A stretch of 64,000 bases of DNA from Pontibacter sp. G13 (GTDB lineage Bacteria; Bacteroidota; Bacteroidia; J057). The notes below the pieces were generated by a model, which was not told the origin of the DNA, ran no database searches, and saw only the letters and a program-made list of their open reading frames with translations. Within the stretch, counting starts at the first letter, position 1; each line of letters opens with the position of its first letter. A program made the position numbers and the translations under genes. The DNA is taken from assembly GCF_031851795.1 (NCBI RefSeq), contig NZ_CP134696.1:5766001-5830000 (forward strand), written 5' to 3'. Of this stretch, positions 55,401-64,000 are shown piece by piece.

Positions 55401-55563
55401 TTGGGCGTATCTCGGCGTGCTGAAAATACGTTCCCGCTGGGCCTCAGAGTCGCCGAGCCGGGCTGTTCCAGGGGTCCGCTGGCGCTCCCGTCCTCCGCTG
55501 AAGGCTCCGGACCTCGCTGGCGCTCGCCCTTCCCATCCCTTACGCCGCACCTACCAGCCGCAC
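55401..55563 (+). repeat. Dispersed repeat family R, copy E (subfamily 1)
   Basis: TTGGGCGTATCTCGGCGTGC to CAGCCGCAC. Core GGTCCGCTGGCGCTCC, CGTCCTCCGCTGAAGGCTCC, GGACCTCGCTGGCGCTCGCC, CTTCCCATCCCTTACGCCGC. The 91 bp from GGGCTGTTCCAGG to TTACGCCGCAC differ from copy F at only two positions. It starts 20 bases after the glycosyltransferase stop. Confidence 0.88.
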
Positions 55564-55648
55564 CCGAGGGGGGATTCTGGATAACCTTTCACAGTTGATG
55601 GAATTCCTATGTATTTTGTCTGCCTGATCACCACTTGACGACCATCGG

Positions 55649-56227
55649 ATGCAGCGACTCAAGGAATTCATCGACTCCATTTCCCCGATTTCCGAAACTA
55701 CTTGGCTGGAAGTCGCCCCGCTTTTTGCCCCTGAAAAATTGGAACCGCAGGAATTTTTCGTGGAATCAGGAAGGTATGCCCAGAAAATGGCCTTTCTGGA
55801 ATCGGGTTGTGTGCGTGCTTTTTTCACCAACAGCCAAGGCAAGGAGTACAACAAGCAGTTTTTCGTGGGGCCGAGTATGATTGGCGCCTACACGTCGCTC
55901 CTGACCCAGACGCCCAATCGCATTCCCCAGCAGGCACTTACCCATTGCAAGCTCTGGGTGGCCCATTATGCCGAATTGGAACGTTTGTACGCCCAATTTC
56001 ACGATCTGGAAACCTTGGGCAGAAAAGTGGCAGAGCACTACTTCCTGGAAAAGGAGCGCAAAGAATTGGAAATGGCCCTCATGGATGCCACCGAGCGATA
56101 TCTCCTGTTTCGTCAGACATTCCCCACGCTTGAGCAATTGGTTCCCCAGTACCAAATTGCCTCTTATCTGGGCATCTCATCTACCCAGCTCAGTCGCCTC
56201 AGGGCCAAGCTCAAAAATTCCTCCTGA
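55649..56227 (+). CDS. Crp/Fnr-family regulator
   Basis: A 192-residue protein with an N-terminal cyclic-nucleotide-binding-like domain (about 20-115: EFFVESGRYAQKMAFLESGCVRAFF) and a C-terminal HTH (about 145-190: RYLLFRQTFPTLEQLVPQYQIASYLGISSTQLSRLRAKL). The cAMP-contact Arg/Ser signature is missing, as in most Bacteroidota members, so its ligand is unknown. The SMP-30-like gene starts 79 bases downstream on the same strand. Confidence 0.88.
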   Translation: MQRLKEFIDSISPISETTWLEVAPLFAPEKLEPQEFFVESGRYAQKMAFLESGCVRAFFTNSQGKEYNKQFFVGPSMIGAYTSLLTQTPNRIPQQALTHCKLWVAHYAELERLYAQFHDLETLGRKVAEHYFLEKERKELEMALMDATERYLLFRQTFPTLEQLVPQYQIASYLGISSTQLSRLRAKLKNSS

Positions 56228-56305
56228 CCATTCCGATATTTACCTATGTAAATGCGATTGGGGGAAAATCCCTCCAGCTTTGCCATTCATCCAAAAACAT
56301 CGACA

Positions 56306-57427
56306 ATGGCAAACCAAACCATCATCCCATTCGCTTTTCTCCTCGCCCTAGGTATCTGCTCGTCCTGTTGGCAGGGATGCGCACTTGAACCGCTCGCTTG
56401 GCAACCTCCCGTAAAACCCAATCTCCAAGCAGATTTTCCCGAAAACGATCGCCTACTGACCGCCCGTCAAATCGACTTGCAGGGATGGTATGGACCCGAA
56501 GACATCGTGTTTGATCGAGCAGGAAATATGTACTGCGGTGTCCATATTGGCGCTGATGATTTCAGCGATGGGAAAATCCTCCAAATCTCCCCGGATGGAA
56601 ACGTGGAGGTTTTCTTCGATGCGGGAGGCTGGGTATCAGGATTGCATGTCGACCGCACGGGGCACCTCATCGCCTTGAGCCACAAACAGGGATTGATTCG
56701 GATTTCTCCCCAACAAGAGGTGACCGTTTTGGCGGAAACCGATGAATTTGGCCGCCGGTTCTTGATCCCCAATGGCTTGGATGTAGCCTCAGATGGATGC
56801 ATCTATTTTTCCAATACCTCCCACGATGCCCCGTATGACGTGAAGTACGGCCGCAAATTGATCATGGAGCTACAACCCAATGGCGGCCTTTATCAATACA
56901 ATCCCTCTACCGGAAGGGTCACTACCTTGATCGATGGGACTTACTTTGGCAATGGCGTCGTGCTTTCCGAAGCGGAGGACTATCTCCTGATGACCGAAAC
57001 CACCAAGTACCGCATCATTCGATATTGGCTGAAAGGGGAGAAGCGTGGGACTTCCGAGGTATTTATGGATAATTTGCCGGGCTTCCCAAATGGGATCTCA
57101 CGGGCCTCGGATGGACATTTCTGGCTGGGGTTTTCAACCCGAAGAAATGATGCCCTAGACAAGATTCACCCCAAGAAGGGCCTCAAAAAATTTGTGTACG
57201 GACTCCCCGAATTCATGCAGCCCAAGCAAGAACCATATGGCTTGATCTTGAAAATTTCCCCACAAGGAGAGATCCGAGAGCTACTGTCAGATCCGACAGG
57301 GACCGTGATTCCAGAGGCTGGCGCCGTCAAGGAGCACGAAGGGACCTTGTACATTGGGGGCGATATTGTGCCCTATGTCGCGGCCTTTGTGTTGGGGAGG
57401 GGAGAGGAACAACAAGCCCAACCTTGA
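56306..57427 (+). CDS. SMP-30/strictosidine-synthase-like lipoprotein
   Basis: A 373-residue six-bladed beta-propeller starting at 56306 (MANQTIIPFAFLLALGICSS). A hydrophobic signal ends in a run of Cys (CSSCWQGC), compatible with a lipoprotein. Propeller motifs: GPEDIVFDRAGNMYCGVH, PNGLDVASDGCIYFSNTSH, NGVVLSEAEDYLLMTETTKYRIIRYWL, GFPNGISRASDGHFWLGF. Nearest described relatives are gluconolactonases and plant strictosidine-synthase-like (APMAP) proteins, so a lactonase or esterase role is likely. Downstream of the Crp-family gene. Confidence 0.87.
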   Translation: MANQTIIPFAFLLALGICSSCWQGCALEPLAWQPPVKPNLQADFPENDRLLTARQIDLQGWYGPEDIVFDRAGNMYCGVHIGADDFSDGKILQISPDGNVEVFFDAGGWVSGLHVDRTGHLIALSHKQGLIRISPQQEVTVLAETDEFGRRFLIPNGLDVASDGCIYFSNTSHDAPYDVKYGRKLIMELQPNGGLYQYNPSTGRVTTLIDGTYFGNGVVLSEAEDYLLMTETTKYRIIRYWLKGEKRGTSEVFMDNLPGFPNGISRASDGHFWLGFSTRRNDALDKIHPKKGLKKFVYGLPEFMQPKQEPYGLILKISPQGEIRELLSDPTGTVIPEAGAVKEHEGTLYIGGDIVPYVAAFVLGRGEEQQAQP

Positions 57428-57638
57428 GATTGGAGAGGGCGGGGTTTAGGAACAAGAGCCCGTTTTGTCCTGCTTCCTACTTTTCGCCTGATTGATCCCT
57501 ATTTTTTCCAAAATCCCTCAATTCGAACCCATACCAGATTGACAGGAAATATTGATATCGTGGTCTTTTTTATGGAAATAGTGATGAAGGGCTTCGAGGT
57601 ATTGACCGAGCTTTGAAGTTGGCAAAAACAACCATCTT

Positions 57639-58553
57639 ATGGACCAGATCATTCATATCGACTCCGTCTCCCAATTATTCGAAGCGGCCAATCTCGGCAA
57701 ACCGCTCCATCCTCTGATCGGCATTGTGGATGTCACTCAGCTGGATCATTCGGCAGCAGAGCACTACAAAGGCGTGAAAATCGCTTCTGGGCTTTACTCC
57801 ATATTCCTGAAGGACGGGGATTGTGGGATGCGGTATGGTAGAAACAAATACGATTTTCAAGAGGGCGTCCTCCAATTTATCGGTCCCAATCAAATCGTTT
57901 CCGCCACCGAAACCCAAGCGCCCAGTACCTATGGATTCATGCTGGTGTTTCATCCAGACTTGATCCGCAATTTTGAATTGGGCCGCCGAATCCACCATTA
58001 CAACTTCTTCAATTACAACGTCCACGAGGCGCTTCACCTTTCTCAGAAAGAGGAAGATACGCTACAGGAAGTCGTAAAGAATATCCGGGGAGAGTTGGAC
58101 AACAATATCGACAAGCATAGTACTGAACTCATTGTCACCAACCTCCAACTCCTCCTCAATTATTCCAAACGGTACTATGAACGGCAGTTCATCACTCGTG
58201 CCAATTCGCATTCAGATATCATGAGTCAGGTGGAAGAGCAGATCAAGACCTATTTCCAAGAAAATCTCCAGCTCGAAATGGGCATTCCCACGCCTGCATA
58301 CATTGCCGACAAGGTTAACTTCTCCACCAATTACCTCAGCGATTTGCTGAAAAAGGAAATGGGGAAAAGTACCAAGGATCTGATCGACGATTATACCATC
58401 GAACTCGCCAAAACCGAATTGGTCGATCACAGCCAGACTGTGAATGAGGTCGCCTACAAATTGGGATTCAATTACCCGCATTATTTCAGCCGGATGTTCA
58501 AAAAGAAAACCGGCGAATCTCCCAAGACCTATCGCTCCCACTTTCAGGGATAA
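57639..58553 (+). CDS. AraC-family transcriptional regulator
   Basis: A 304-residue regulator. The C-terminal AraC DNA-binding domain (about 205-304) has two HTHs: PTPAYIADKVNFSTNYLSDLLKKEMGKST and QTVNEVAYKLGFNYPHYFSRMFKKKTGESPKTYR. The N-terminal sensor domain (about 1-190) is typical of Bacteroidota AraC proteins without a known ligand. An SDR gene follows 158 bases downstream on the same strand and is the probable target. Confidence 0.92.
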   Translation: MDQIIHIDSVSQLFEAANLGKPLHPLIGIVDVTQLDHSAAEHYKGVKIASGLYSIFLKDGDCGMRYGRNKYDFQEGVLQFIGPNQIVSATETQAPSTYGFMLVFHPDLIRNFELGRRIHHYNFFNYNVHEALHLSQKEEDTLQEVVKNIRGELDNNIDKHSTELIVTNLQLLLNYSKRYYERQFITRANSHSDIMSQVEEQIKTYFQENLQLEMGIPTPAYIADKVNFSTNYLSDLLKKEMGKSTKDLIDDYTIELAKTELVDHSQTVNEVAYKLGFNYPHYFSRMFKKKTGESPKTYRSHFQG

Positions 58554-58711
58554 CCCCCTCGCAAACAACCAGGTTGGATCTTGATGCTTCAGAAAAGAGA
58601 AGAGCCAAAACCGTTCATAAGATTGTGTTTAGCCTTCTGAATATCGTGTGATTATGAGGCTGAGATTTACTCGTTCTTTGTATCGTATTCATAGGATTAA
58701 CCCTTAAGATT

Positions 58712-59674
58712 ATGAGCCACAAACATGTCATCTGGTGCGATGAAAAAGACCTCGCCAAAGATCTCTCAGGAAAAACATATATCGTAACTGGTGCCAATTC
58801 TGGTGTAGGCCTTGAAACCACCAGACAACTGATCAAGCAAGGGGCACACGTAGTCATGGCGTGTCGGAGAGTTGAGGCAGGAGAGGAAGCCGCAGAATCC
58901 TTCTCGGGATTGAGCGGAAGCCATGAAGTCATGAAGTGTGACCTGGCAGATCTGCAATCTGTAAAAAGCTTTGTCGATACTTTCCTCGGGAGCCATAGCC
59001 GATTGGACGGGCTGATGTGCAATGCCGGCATGGTGAATATGGAAAACAAGCCTTCCTTCACCAAAGACGGATTCGAGATCACCATGGCGGCGAGTTTCTT
59101 CGGCCATTTCCTCATGGTGGAACTGTTGCTGGAGGTCCTCAAGAATTCCGCCCCTTCCAGAATCGGCATTCTTTCTTCCGTCGTTCATGCCGGAAGCCCC
59201 AAGAGTCGCCCGTACGTACATCTCGACGATCTGAATTACCAAAACCGCCCATATAACAACTTTGATGCGTACGGTGAAGCCAAAGTCGCCAACGTCCAAT
59301 ACGCCCTTGAATTGGCACACAGGCTACAAGGAACAGGCGTGACCACAGCATCGATTCACCCGGGCTGGGCACGTTCCAATTTCGGCAAAGGGGGCAATAT
59401 GCTCATGCAGGCCGTGATGACGTTGGCGCGCCCTATTACGCACTCGATTTCCAATAGCAACTGGGAATCTGCCCAGACTTCGCTACATGTGTTGCTGGCG
59501 GATGATGTCCCCCAGTATTCAGGAGAGTATTTCAGCCAGCACAGTGTCCTCTACCGGGACAAGGAATGCCGCGAAGGAGGCTGGCCCATGAAATCTCCCA
59601 ATCCGCATGCCCAAAACCTCGAAGAATCCCTTCAGCTTGTGGAGAAAGCTCGCAAGTTGGTTGGTCTCGCTTAA
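58712..59674 (+). CDS. Short-chain dehydrogenase, protochlorophyllide-reductase-like
   Basis: A 320-residue long SDR. The cofactor site is YIVTGANSGVGLETTRQL (residues about 24-41), then MCNAGMV, SSVVHAGSP and the YxxxK pair in DAYGEAKVANVQYALEL. C-terminal region GEYFSQHSVLYRDKE..GGWPMKSPNPHAQ resembles light-dependent protochlorophyllide reductases and their non-photosynthetic homologs. In a presumably non-phototrophic host it is more likely a retinol/ketone reductase type. Follows the AraC gene; closed by a strong terminator. Confidence 0.88.
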   Translation: MSHKHVIWCDEKDLAKDLSGKTYIVTGANSGVGLETTRQLIKQGAHVVMACRRVEAGEEAAESFSGLSGSHEVMKCDLADLQSVKSFVDTFLGSHSRLDGLMCNAGMVNMENKPSFTKDGFEITMAASFFGHFLMVELLLEVLKNSAPSRIGILSSVVHAGSPKSRPYVHLDDLNYQNRPYNNFDAYGEAKVANVQYALELAHRLQGTGVTTASIHPGWARSNFGKGGNMLMQAVMTLARPITHSISNSNWESAQTSLHVLLADDVPQYSGEYFSQHSVLYRDKECREGGWPMKSPNPHAQNLEESLQLVEKARKLVGLA

Positions 59675-59733
59675 TCGTTCTATCTGTTGTGTTCCCTAGC
59701 TTTTCCATTAGATATGACTAGGACCCCATTTTA

Positions 59734-59769
59734 GCCCTAAACACGATGTGGTGTTTAGGGCGATTTTTT
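59734..59769 (+). terminator. Terminator of the SDR gene
   Basis: A perfect 11-bp stem GCCCTAAACAC with GTGTTTAGGGC around GATGTG, then GATTTTTT. Confidence 0.92.
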
Positions 59770-59803
59770 GGGCCTTCCTGAGACTGAATGATTTGAAGAC
59801 CAT

Positions 59804-59968
59804 TTGGGCGTATCCCGGCGTGCTGGTCATGAAATTTGTCTCTTGGCATCTATGCCGCCGGGCCGGGCTGTTGCAGGGGTCCGCTGGCGCTCCCGTCCTG
59901 CGCTGAAGGCTCCGGACCTCGCTGGCGCTCGCCCTTCCCATCCCTTACGCCGCACTTGCCAGCCGCAC
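59804..59968 (+). repeat. Dispersed repeat family R, copy F (subfamily 1)
   Basis: TTGGGCGTATCCCGGCGTGC to CAGCCGCAC. The right 90 bp is almost identical to copy E. The left third (ATTTGTCTCTTGGCATCTATG) differs. It lies after the terminator of the SDR gene, 130 bases beyond the stop codon; the rest of the 59675-60200 gap shows nothing further. Confidence 0.88.
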
Positions 59969-60200
59969 ATCTTAGGCAAGTGGGAAGGGACTATCCCCTC
60001 CCAAAGAAATCTGCTCCTTTTCACAACCTCGCGGGTTCCTTGTTCATCTATAACGCGATTTTGAATTTTTCCAGTTCCCGATCATCCACATCACTCCTAT
60101 ATATTTTCCATGCCTTTGCCAGTTCAGGCCATCCACAGGCATCGACTTAGGGTGTTGGTTGACGGATCAATATTTTCGAATTTTGACAAAACCTATTTTC

Positions 60201-60968
60201 ATGAGAAACCACTTACCCAACCCTTTTACCTTGAAAAATACGTTCCTATTTCTCGTCCTTTCGACCTTGTTGATTTCCTGTAGCGTCGATACCGAACAGC
60301 ATGAAAACCCCAAGGATGCAGCCAAGACCTTTGTCGAGCAATACCTGAAAGGAGACTATGAGGCTGTGTATGAGAATGCTTCGGTCGAAATGAAGTCCTT
60401 TGTGTCCCAGGAGCTGTTTCTGACGGCTTCCAAGTTGCAGGACAAGATTTACGGCAAAATGACCCAAGCTGAATTGGAGGCAGAACTGGCCGGGAAATAC
60501 AATATTTCTCCTACCTATATTTTCCGATACAAAACCACCAATGAAGCTGGTCGGGAATTCATCATGATGAGTGAGTTCCTGAATGGACACCTCCTGAAAA
60601 ATACAGTGGAAGAGCCTGATTGGAGACCCGAATCCGCATTCACCCAAGAATTGGTGGCACCCATTGCCAAATTGATTGACGAGTCCAAATACGAGGAGAT
60701 CTATACGCTGCTCGGCGAGAAGTATCCCCTTCCGCAAGTGGAGGATGCATTCGAGCAGATCAAGGAAATGCGCGGAGATGCCCAGCATCAGTACTGCACA
60801 ACGTGGACAGAAAATGACCAAAAGGGCGGCTTGCTCCTGGAGGTTTCCTATGGATATGCTGGCAAAGGCTATATGAGGTATCAATTCGAAGTGGGGGAAT
60901 CTGAATTTCCATTTGCGGGCGCATTCTTCAACCCAGATTCAACGGTGACGTTCCCAGCGGCTGAATAG
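60201..60968 (+). CDS. Lipoprotein, DUF3887/DUF4019-like
   Basis: A 255-residue lipoprotein from the ATG at 60201 (MRNHLPNPFTLKNTFLFLVLS), with lipobox LLISC. Two similar domains: AAKTFVEQYLKGDYEAVYENASVEMKSFVS (about 35-70) and IAKLIDESKYEEIYTLLGEKYPL (about 155-180). This is the NTF2-like or DUF3887-type pattern (a helix ending in YEEIY..). Function unknown. Ends in a terminator. Confidence 0.62.
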   Translation: MRNHLPNPFTLKNTFLFLVLSTLLISCSVDTEQHENPKDAAKTFVEQYLKGDYEAVYENASVEMKSFVSQELFLTASKLQDKIYGKMTQAELEAELAGKYNISPTYIFRYKTTNEAGREFIMMSEFLNGHLLKNTVEEPDWRPESAFTQELVAPIAKLIDESKYEEIYTLLGEKYPLPQVEDAFEQIKEMRGDAQHQYCTTWTENDQKGGLLLEVSYGYAGKGYMRYQFEVGESEFPFAGAFFNPDSTVTFPAAE

Positions 60969-60992
60969 CCATAATTCGCCCTAGACACATTC

Positions 60993-61044
60993 CGAGACGA
61001 GGAAACTTGCCGATTCGGGCAGGGCCTCGTCTCGATTTTTTTTT
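60993..61044 (+). terminator. Terminator of the lipoprotein gene
   Basis: CGAGACGAGG pairs perfectly with CCTCGTCTCG; the loop contains a small second hairpin (TGCC/GGCA-type), followed by nine T. Confidence 0.9.
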
Positions 61045-61098
61045 GATAACCTGCAAAAAGGAATAACTCTCTCACGCATCTATCAAATGGGCCCTCAA

Positions 61099-61130
61099 TT
61101 GAGAAATTCCCTGAATTGGTACTAGGTTTG
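61099..61130 (+). promoter_or_regulatory. Promoter TTG-N21-TAGGTTTG
   Basis: TTG at 61099-61101 and an exact TAnnTTTG box at 61123-61130, spacing 21, 28 bases before the ATG at 61159. It is the best-formed Bacteroidota-type promoter in the window. Confidence 0.6.
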
Positions 61131-61158
61131 CGGATTCACGGCTTTGAATATTGATCCC

Positions 61159-61545
61159 ATGGCTAGAGAATTCGATTCCTTTATCATCATCCCTGCGCTG
61201 GCAGAAGGGCCCGTCCACCATTATTCCCATTATCTGGATGCACCCGTGGAACAAACGCCTGAGATGTCCCTCCTGTACATCAATGGAATTTCCTCGGTAT
61301 ACATGCATGATGCCTCTGCTTGGGAGGAAAAGACCGTGGAGTACCTTGAGAAGGCTCCCGCAATCCTTCGGACGAACATTCAGGCGGCGCTTACGGAATT
61401 GAATCCGGACTGGGTGCTGAATCAAAACGCGTTTATCTACTACGTAGACATCCTATCAGAACAAGTTGCGGACTATCATCTGGTGGAACTGGCGTTTATG
61501 GTGAATGGCGAGAAAGTCAAAATCACCAACTTCCGAGTGGCCTAA
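61159..61545 (+). CDS. Hypothetical protein
   Basis: A 128-residue cytoplasmic protein starting at the ATG at 61159 (MAREFDSFIIIPALAEGPVHHYSH). I recognise no domain. It has an ordered look: FIIIPALAEGPVHHYSHYLDAPVEQTPEMSLLYINGISSVYMHD, then an acidic helix and FMVNGEKVKITNFRVA. Preceded by a good promoter box, which supports it being real. Confidence 0.6.
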   Translation: MAREFDSFIIIPALAEGPVHHYSHYLDAPVEQTPEMSLLYINGISSVYMHDASAWEEKTVEYLEKAPAILRTNIQAALTELNPDWVLNQNAFIYYVDILSEQVADYHLVELAFMVNGEKVKITNFRVA

Positions 61546-61669
61546 AGTGAAGCTTATCGGAGATTTAACAGCGATAGGCGAGGTTTGGACCTGAATTTGT
61601 AGAAGCGAGAATTGATGGTATGCGCAACTCCGATTGTGACATGCTCCCAAACCTCAAACTACTTCCTTC

Positions 61670-62617
61670 ATGCCTCAATACCTTTGTATTGTCCTCACCC
61701 TCCTTTGCTTTTTTTCTCATACTCAGGCCCAAAGATATACCGGATTTGTAGGCCAGCTTGGTCAGGTCTACTACACAGCCGTTTCAGATGGTGAATCGAA
61801 ATATCAGCATCAGGCGATTGCATATCTGTGCAGTGAATTCATCCGAGTCAATCACCCCGCATACAAAGGCCATGTGTTTCTGGAATTTCAGTATGATTCG
61901 CTGGAACGATGCGGCTTGTCCTACGATCAGTTTAGGGCGGGAAAAGCTGAAACGGAGTTCGTCAGAGGCCGGGGCGTCAGAATCGTCTTCTCCTATCGAC
62001 AAAATCGTGCAGAGCGGATCTTGAAGTTGCTGGATTATGGCTTGATCCATTTAAACGAGCTCAAAGCAGCCCGTAAGAAATACTACCTCCTTGAACCACC
62101 AGATCGACTTGTCGAGCTTTCCGTGGATTCCTTGACGCTCAATGGCGTAATGGGAAACGCATTGGATACGCACATTTCCACGATCATGAGTCTCAAGGTT
62201 TTCAGAAATCAAGGGATTCCGGAGCGGGACATTCACAGGGAGTATTACTTCCAGAATGACTTGTACACCTTTGTGGACTTCCTGCACGGAGATTCTGCCT
62301 TTTTCGAATCCCCACAGGTCTACCAAATCATTTCGGAGCATCACATGGGTTCTCTGATTTTCGATACGGACTCCACGCTTTATTTCTACAGTCGGGAACA
62401 TCGGCAACTGAGCCAACAGGTCAAATTGCATCATCAAGGCCCGATTTCGCATTTTACGCATACTTCCTCCGATCCGCTCAAGCGCCGGATTTACTTCGAA
62501 TGCACCACAGCTGAAGGAACGCGCAACAAGTACATTTTCCTGACGGATCGCATGATACTTATCGAGCATGTCGAGCAGTTCGAAGATGACTTTATCCGAG
62601 CCATGCTAAATGAATAG
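61670..62617 (+). CDS. Secreted hypothetical protein
   Basis: A 315-residue protein with a signal peptide (MPQYLCIVLTLLCFFSHTQA). The mature part starts QRYTGFVGQLGQVYYTAVSDG and is mixed alpha/beta, with CSEFIRVNHPAYKGHVFLEFQYDSLERCG. No family recognised. It ends before a strong terminator at 62707, so it is a single gene. Confidence 0.65.
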   Translation: MPQYLCIVLTLLCFFSHTQAQRYTGFVGQLGQVYYTAVSDGESKYQHQAIAYLCSEFIRVNHPAYKGHVFLEFQYDSLERCGLSYDQFRAGKAETEFVRGRGVRIVFSYRQNRAERILKLLDYGLIHLNELKAARKKYYLLEPPDRLVELSVDSLTLNGVMGNALDTHISTIMSLKVFRNQGIPERDIHREYYFQNDLYTFVDFLHGDSAFFESPQVYQIISEHHMGSLIFDTDSTLYFYSREHRQLSQQVKLHHQGPISHFTHTSSDPLKRRIYFECTTAEGTRNKYIFLTDRMILIEHVEQFEDDFIRAMLNE

Positions 62618-62706
62618 ACAAGATCGTCTGGGCTATCGAATAGACGATGCTTTCTGACAGCCTGGTGGTGAACCAGAGATTGACCCTAAATTGTTTCTGT
62701 AAATTC

Positions 62707-62750
62707 AACGCTGAGTGGCCTGATTACAAGGGGGTACTCAGCGTTTTTGG
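62707..62750 (+). terminator. Rho-independent terminator
   Basis: AACGCTGAGT pairs perfectly with ACTCAGCGTT across a 19-base loop, then TTTGG. The rest of 62618-62923 shows no gene. Confidence 0.78.
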
Positions 62751-62923
62751 ATATAGGTCTACATCGTTTGAACCTCTTTGGGTCCATTTTTTGAAAATCC
62801 CGCTTTTCCATAATTCCCCTTTTTCATGATTTTTGTTTTTCGCAAAAATGTCAATTGATTGCGAAGCTTATCTGATGAGCAGGTAAATTGCCCCCTGCTT
62901 ACGACCTCATTTTACCTACGTAC

Positions 62924-63556
62924 ATGGAACGGAACATCATCGTCTTTGGAGCAACCGGAAATACCGGAGTAGAAATCTGTAAGGAGCTAGATCGCTTGGG
63001 AATCCCCCATTCGGCTTTTGTGAGAACGGGCTCCGAAGCCAAAATTCCTACCTCTTCTACCGAGATCATCAAGGGCGATGCCATGAATCCCCAGGAGGTC
63101 GCAAACGCGTTTTCTGGAAAGGCATTTACCGATGTGATCATTGCTTTGGGAAGCCGCGACTTCAAAAGTGGGGAAATTCGTTCTACGGGTACGCAACATA
63201 TTGTTTCTGCCATTACCCAAAGCGGCCAGTCAAGCAAGCTTCATATTGTCAGTGCCAATGGGGTGGGCAATAGCTGGAGCGGCCTAAAATGGCATGAGAA
63301 ACTGATCGTCAAGTTTCTGATTTCCAGCTCGATGAAAGACCATGAAATGCAAGAGGAGATCGCGCAATCTCATGCTGGTGGATATCACATCGTTCGGCCC
63401 GTAGGACTCAAGGACCAATCAGGAACCGGCAACGTCATCGCGCACGCGGATGGCAAAATGCCCAACAGTACCATAGCCAGAGAGGATGTAGCCAAATATC
63501 TGATATCCAGCATGCTGGAAGGCGTCTCTGGGGAGCATTCCATTTGTAACGCATAG
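62924..63556 (+). CDS. NAD(P)-binding atypical SDR (NmrA/flavin-reductase-like)
   Basis: A 210-residue protein starting at 62924 (MERNIIVFGATGNTGVEICKEL). The cofactor motif is GATGNTG (GxxGxxG), followed by a VRTGSEAK segment where the NADP phosphate is usually bound. DAMNPQEVANAF and DVIIALGSRDFKSGE fit atypical SDR proteins like NAD(P)H-binding YwnB/biliverdin-reductase-like family. Substrate unknown. It overlaps nothing and is followed two bases later by a membrane protein gene, so the pair is an operon. Confidence 0.85.
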   Translation: MERNIIVFGATGNTGVEICKELDRLGIPHSAFVRTGSEAKIPTSSTEIIKGDAMNPQEVANAFSGKAFTDVIIALGSRDFKSGEIRSTGTQHIVSAITQSGQSSKLHIVSANGVGNSWSGLKWHEKLIVKFLISSSMKDHEMQEEIAQSHAGGYHIVRPVGLKDQSGTGNVIAHADGKMPNSTIAREDVAKYLISSMLEGVSGEHSICNA

Positions 63557-63558
63557 GG

Positions 63559-63996
63559 ATGGATATACTTGCTACAGTACTGATTTTGTTCGCAGTCCTC
63601 GAATCCCTGAATATTCTCATCCTGTATTTCTGGCCTGGCACGACCAAAGGAAATGGGGTAGGGGTTTTTGACGCATTTGAGCAATCTAAGGCCTATCCTG
63701 ATATCCATGCATTGATCCGCTATTTGATCAACTGGATCGCTGGATCTAAACTCATTTTTGTGGCATTGCTCATCGTGATTGCGGTGCAAGGAGATCGGCA
63801 GACCCAGCTATTGAGTTTAGGAGCTTTGATGATCTCTATCGGAACCTTCTACTGGAGATTGTATCCCCTGATCAGATCGATGGATCGCCGAGGCCAGATT
63901 TCGCCCAGCGGATACTCCAAGACACTGGGACTCATGATTGCCGGTATGTTGTGCGTGATGTGCATGGCATTGGCTGTCTATCTATTGAGCGCCTAA
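63559..63996 (+). CDS. Hypothetical four-helix membrane protein
   Basis: A 145-residue protein with about four hydrophobic segments (3-22, 64-79, 83-103, 123-142). No family recognised. It starts two bases after the NAD(P)-binding gene and ends four bases before the window edge, so the operon may continue. Confidence 0.68.
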   Translation: MDILATVLILFAVLESLNILILYFWPGTTKGNGVGVFDAFEQSKAYPDIHALIRYLINWIAGSKLIFVALLIVIAVQGDRQTQLLSLGALMISIGTFYWRLYPLIRSMDRRGQISPSGYSKTLGLMIAGMLCVMCMALAVYLLSA

Positions 63997-64000
63997 CAGG

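Overview
The window is a 64 kb chromosomal segment of about 50% GC from a member of the Bacteroidota. Lineage signals are a large CcmF, a CcmE with Cys in place of His, TAnnTTTG-type -7 promoter boxes (eno, the Fur-family gene, the radical SAM gene), weak Shine-Dalgarno sites, many lipoproteins and proteins with a short C-terminal sorting-like tail. Gene order is mostly housekeeping and small accessory operons. I see no rRNA, tRNA, CRISPR array, prophage or complete insertion sequence.

Layout. 1-4.5 kb: cytochrome c maturation operon ccmC-ccmD-like-ccmE-ccmF, closed by a strong terminator. 5-15.7 kb: small HTH-like protein, epoxide-hydrolase-type enzyme with a WYL regulator, CPBP protease, DUF2961/GH172-like protein, mercaptopyruvate sulfurtransferase, small orphans, GNAT, a catalytically degenerate beta-lactamase-fold protein, a TonB-C-like secreted protein and a methylglutaconyl-CoA hydratase-like operon. 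15.7-17.0 kb: a gene-free, GC-rich repeat zone. 17-21.2 kb: tripartite ABC-type exporter (adaptor, permease, TolC-like) with no ATPase gene beside it. 21.6-23.8 kb: B12-type radical SAM protein. 23.9-27.0 kb: three tandem copies of a toxin-antitoxin-like pair. 27.3-39 kb: eno, nitrilase-family amidase, two membrane J-domain paralogs, SAM hydrolase, groES-groEL, Fur-family regulator, STAS protein, purA. 39-46 kb: LysR/SDR divergent pair, flavoprotein with a Cys-pair tail next to a SigZ-like sigma factor, lytic transglycosylase lipoprotein, HSL-type hydrolase. 46-54 kb: IS630-type HTH fragment, inositol-phosphatase-family enzyme, secreted protein, three paralogous membrane proteins, pseudo-receiver, YjdI-like ferredoxin, and an EboD-like cyclase homolog lacking its metal ligands. 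54-64 kb: GT2 glycosyltransferase, Crp-family regulator, SMP-30-like lipoprotein, AraC plus SDR pair, lipoproteins and hypotheticals.

The two most unusual things are: (i) the triplicated two-gene module at 23.9-27.0 kb, in which promoter/operator palindromes and the antitoxin HTH domain are almost identical between copies while the toxin-like gene and the antitoxin N-terminus diverge; and (ii) a dispersed intergenic repeat family (six copies, two subfamilies) that sits just behind stop codons, mostly between convergent genes, with conserved arms around a variable hairpin core. Several proteins look like pseudoenzymes: the beta-lactamase fold protein, the EboD-like protein and a receiver-like domain.
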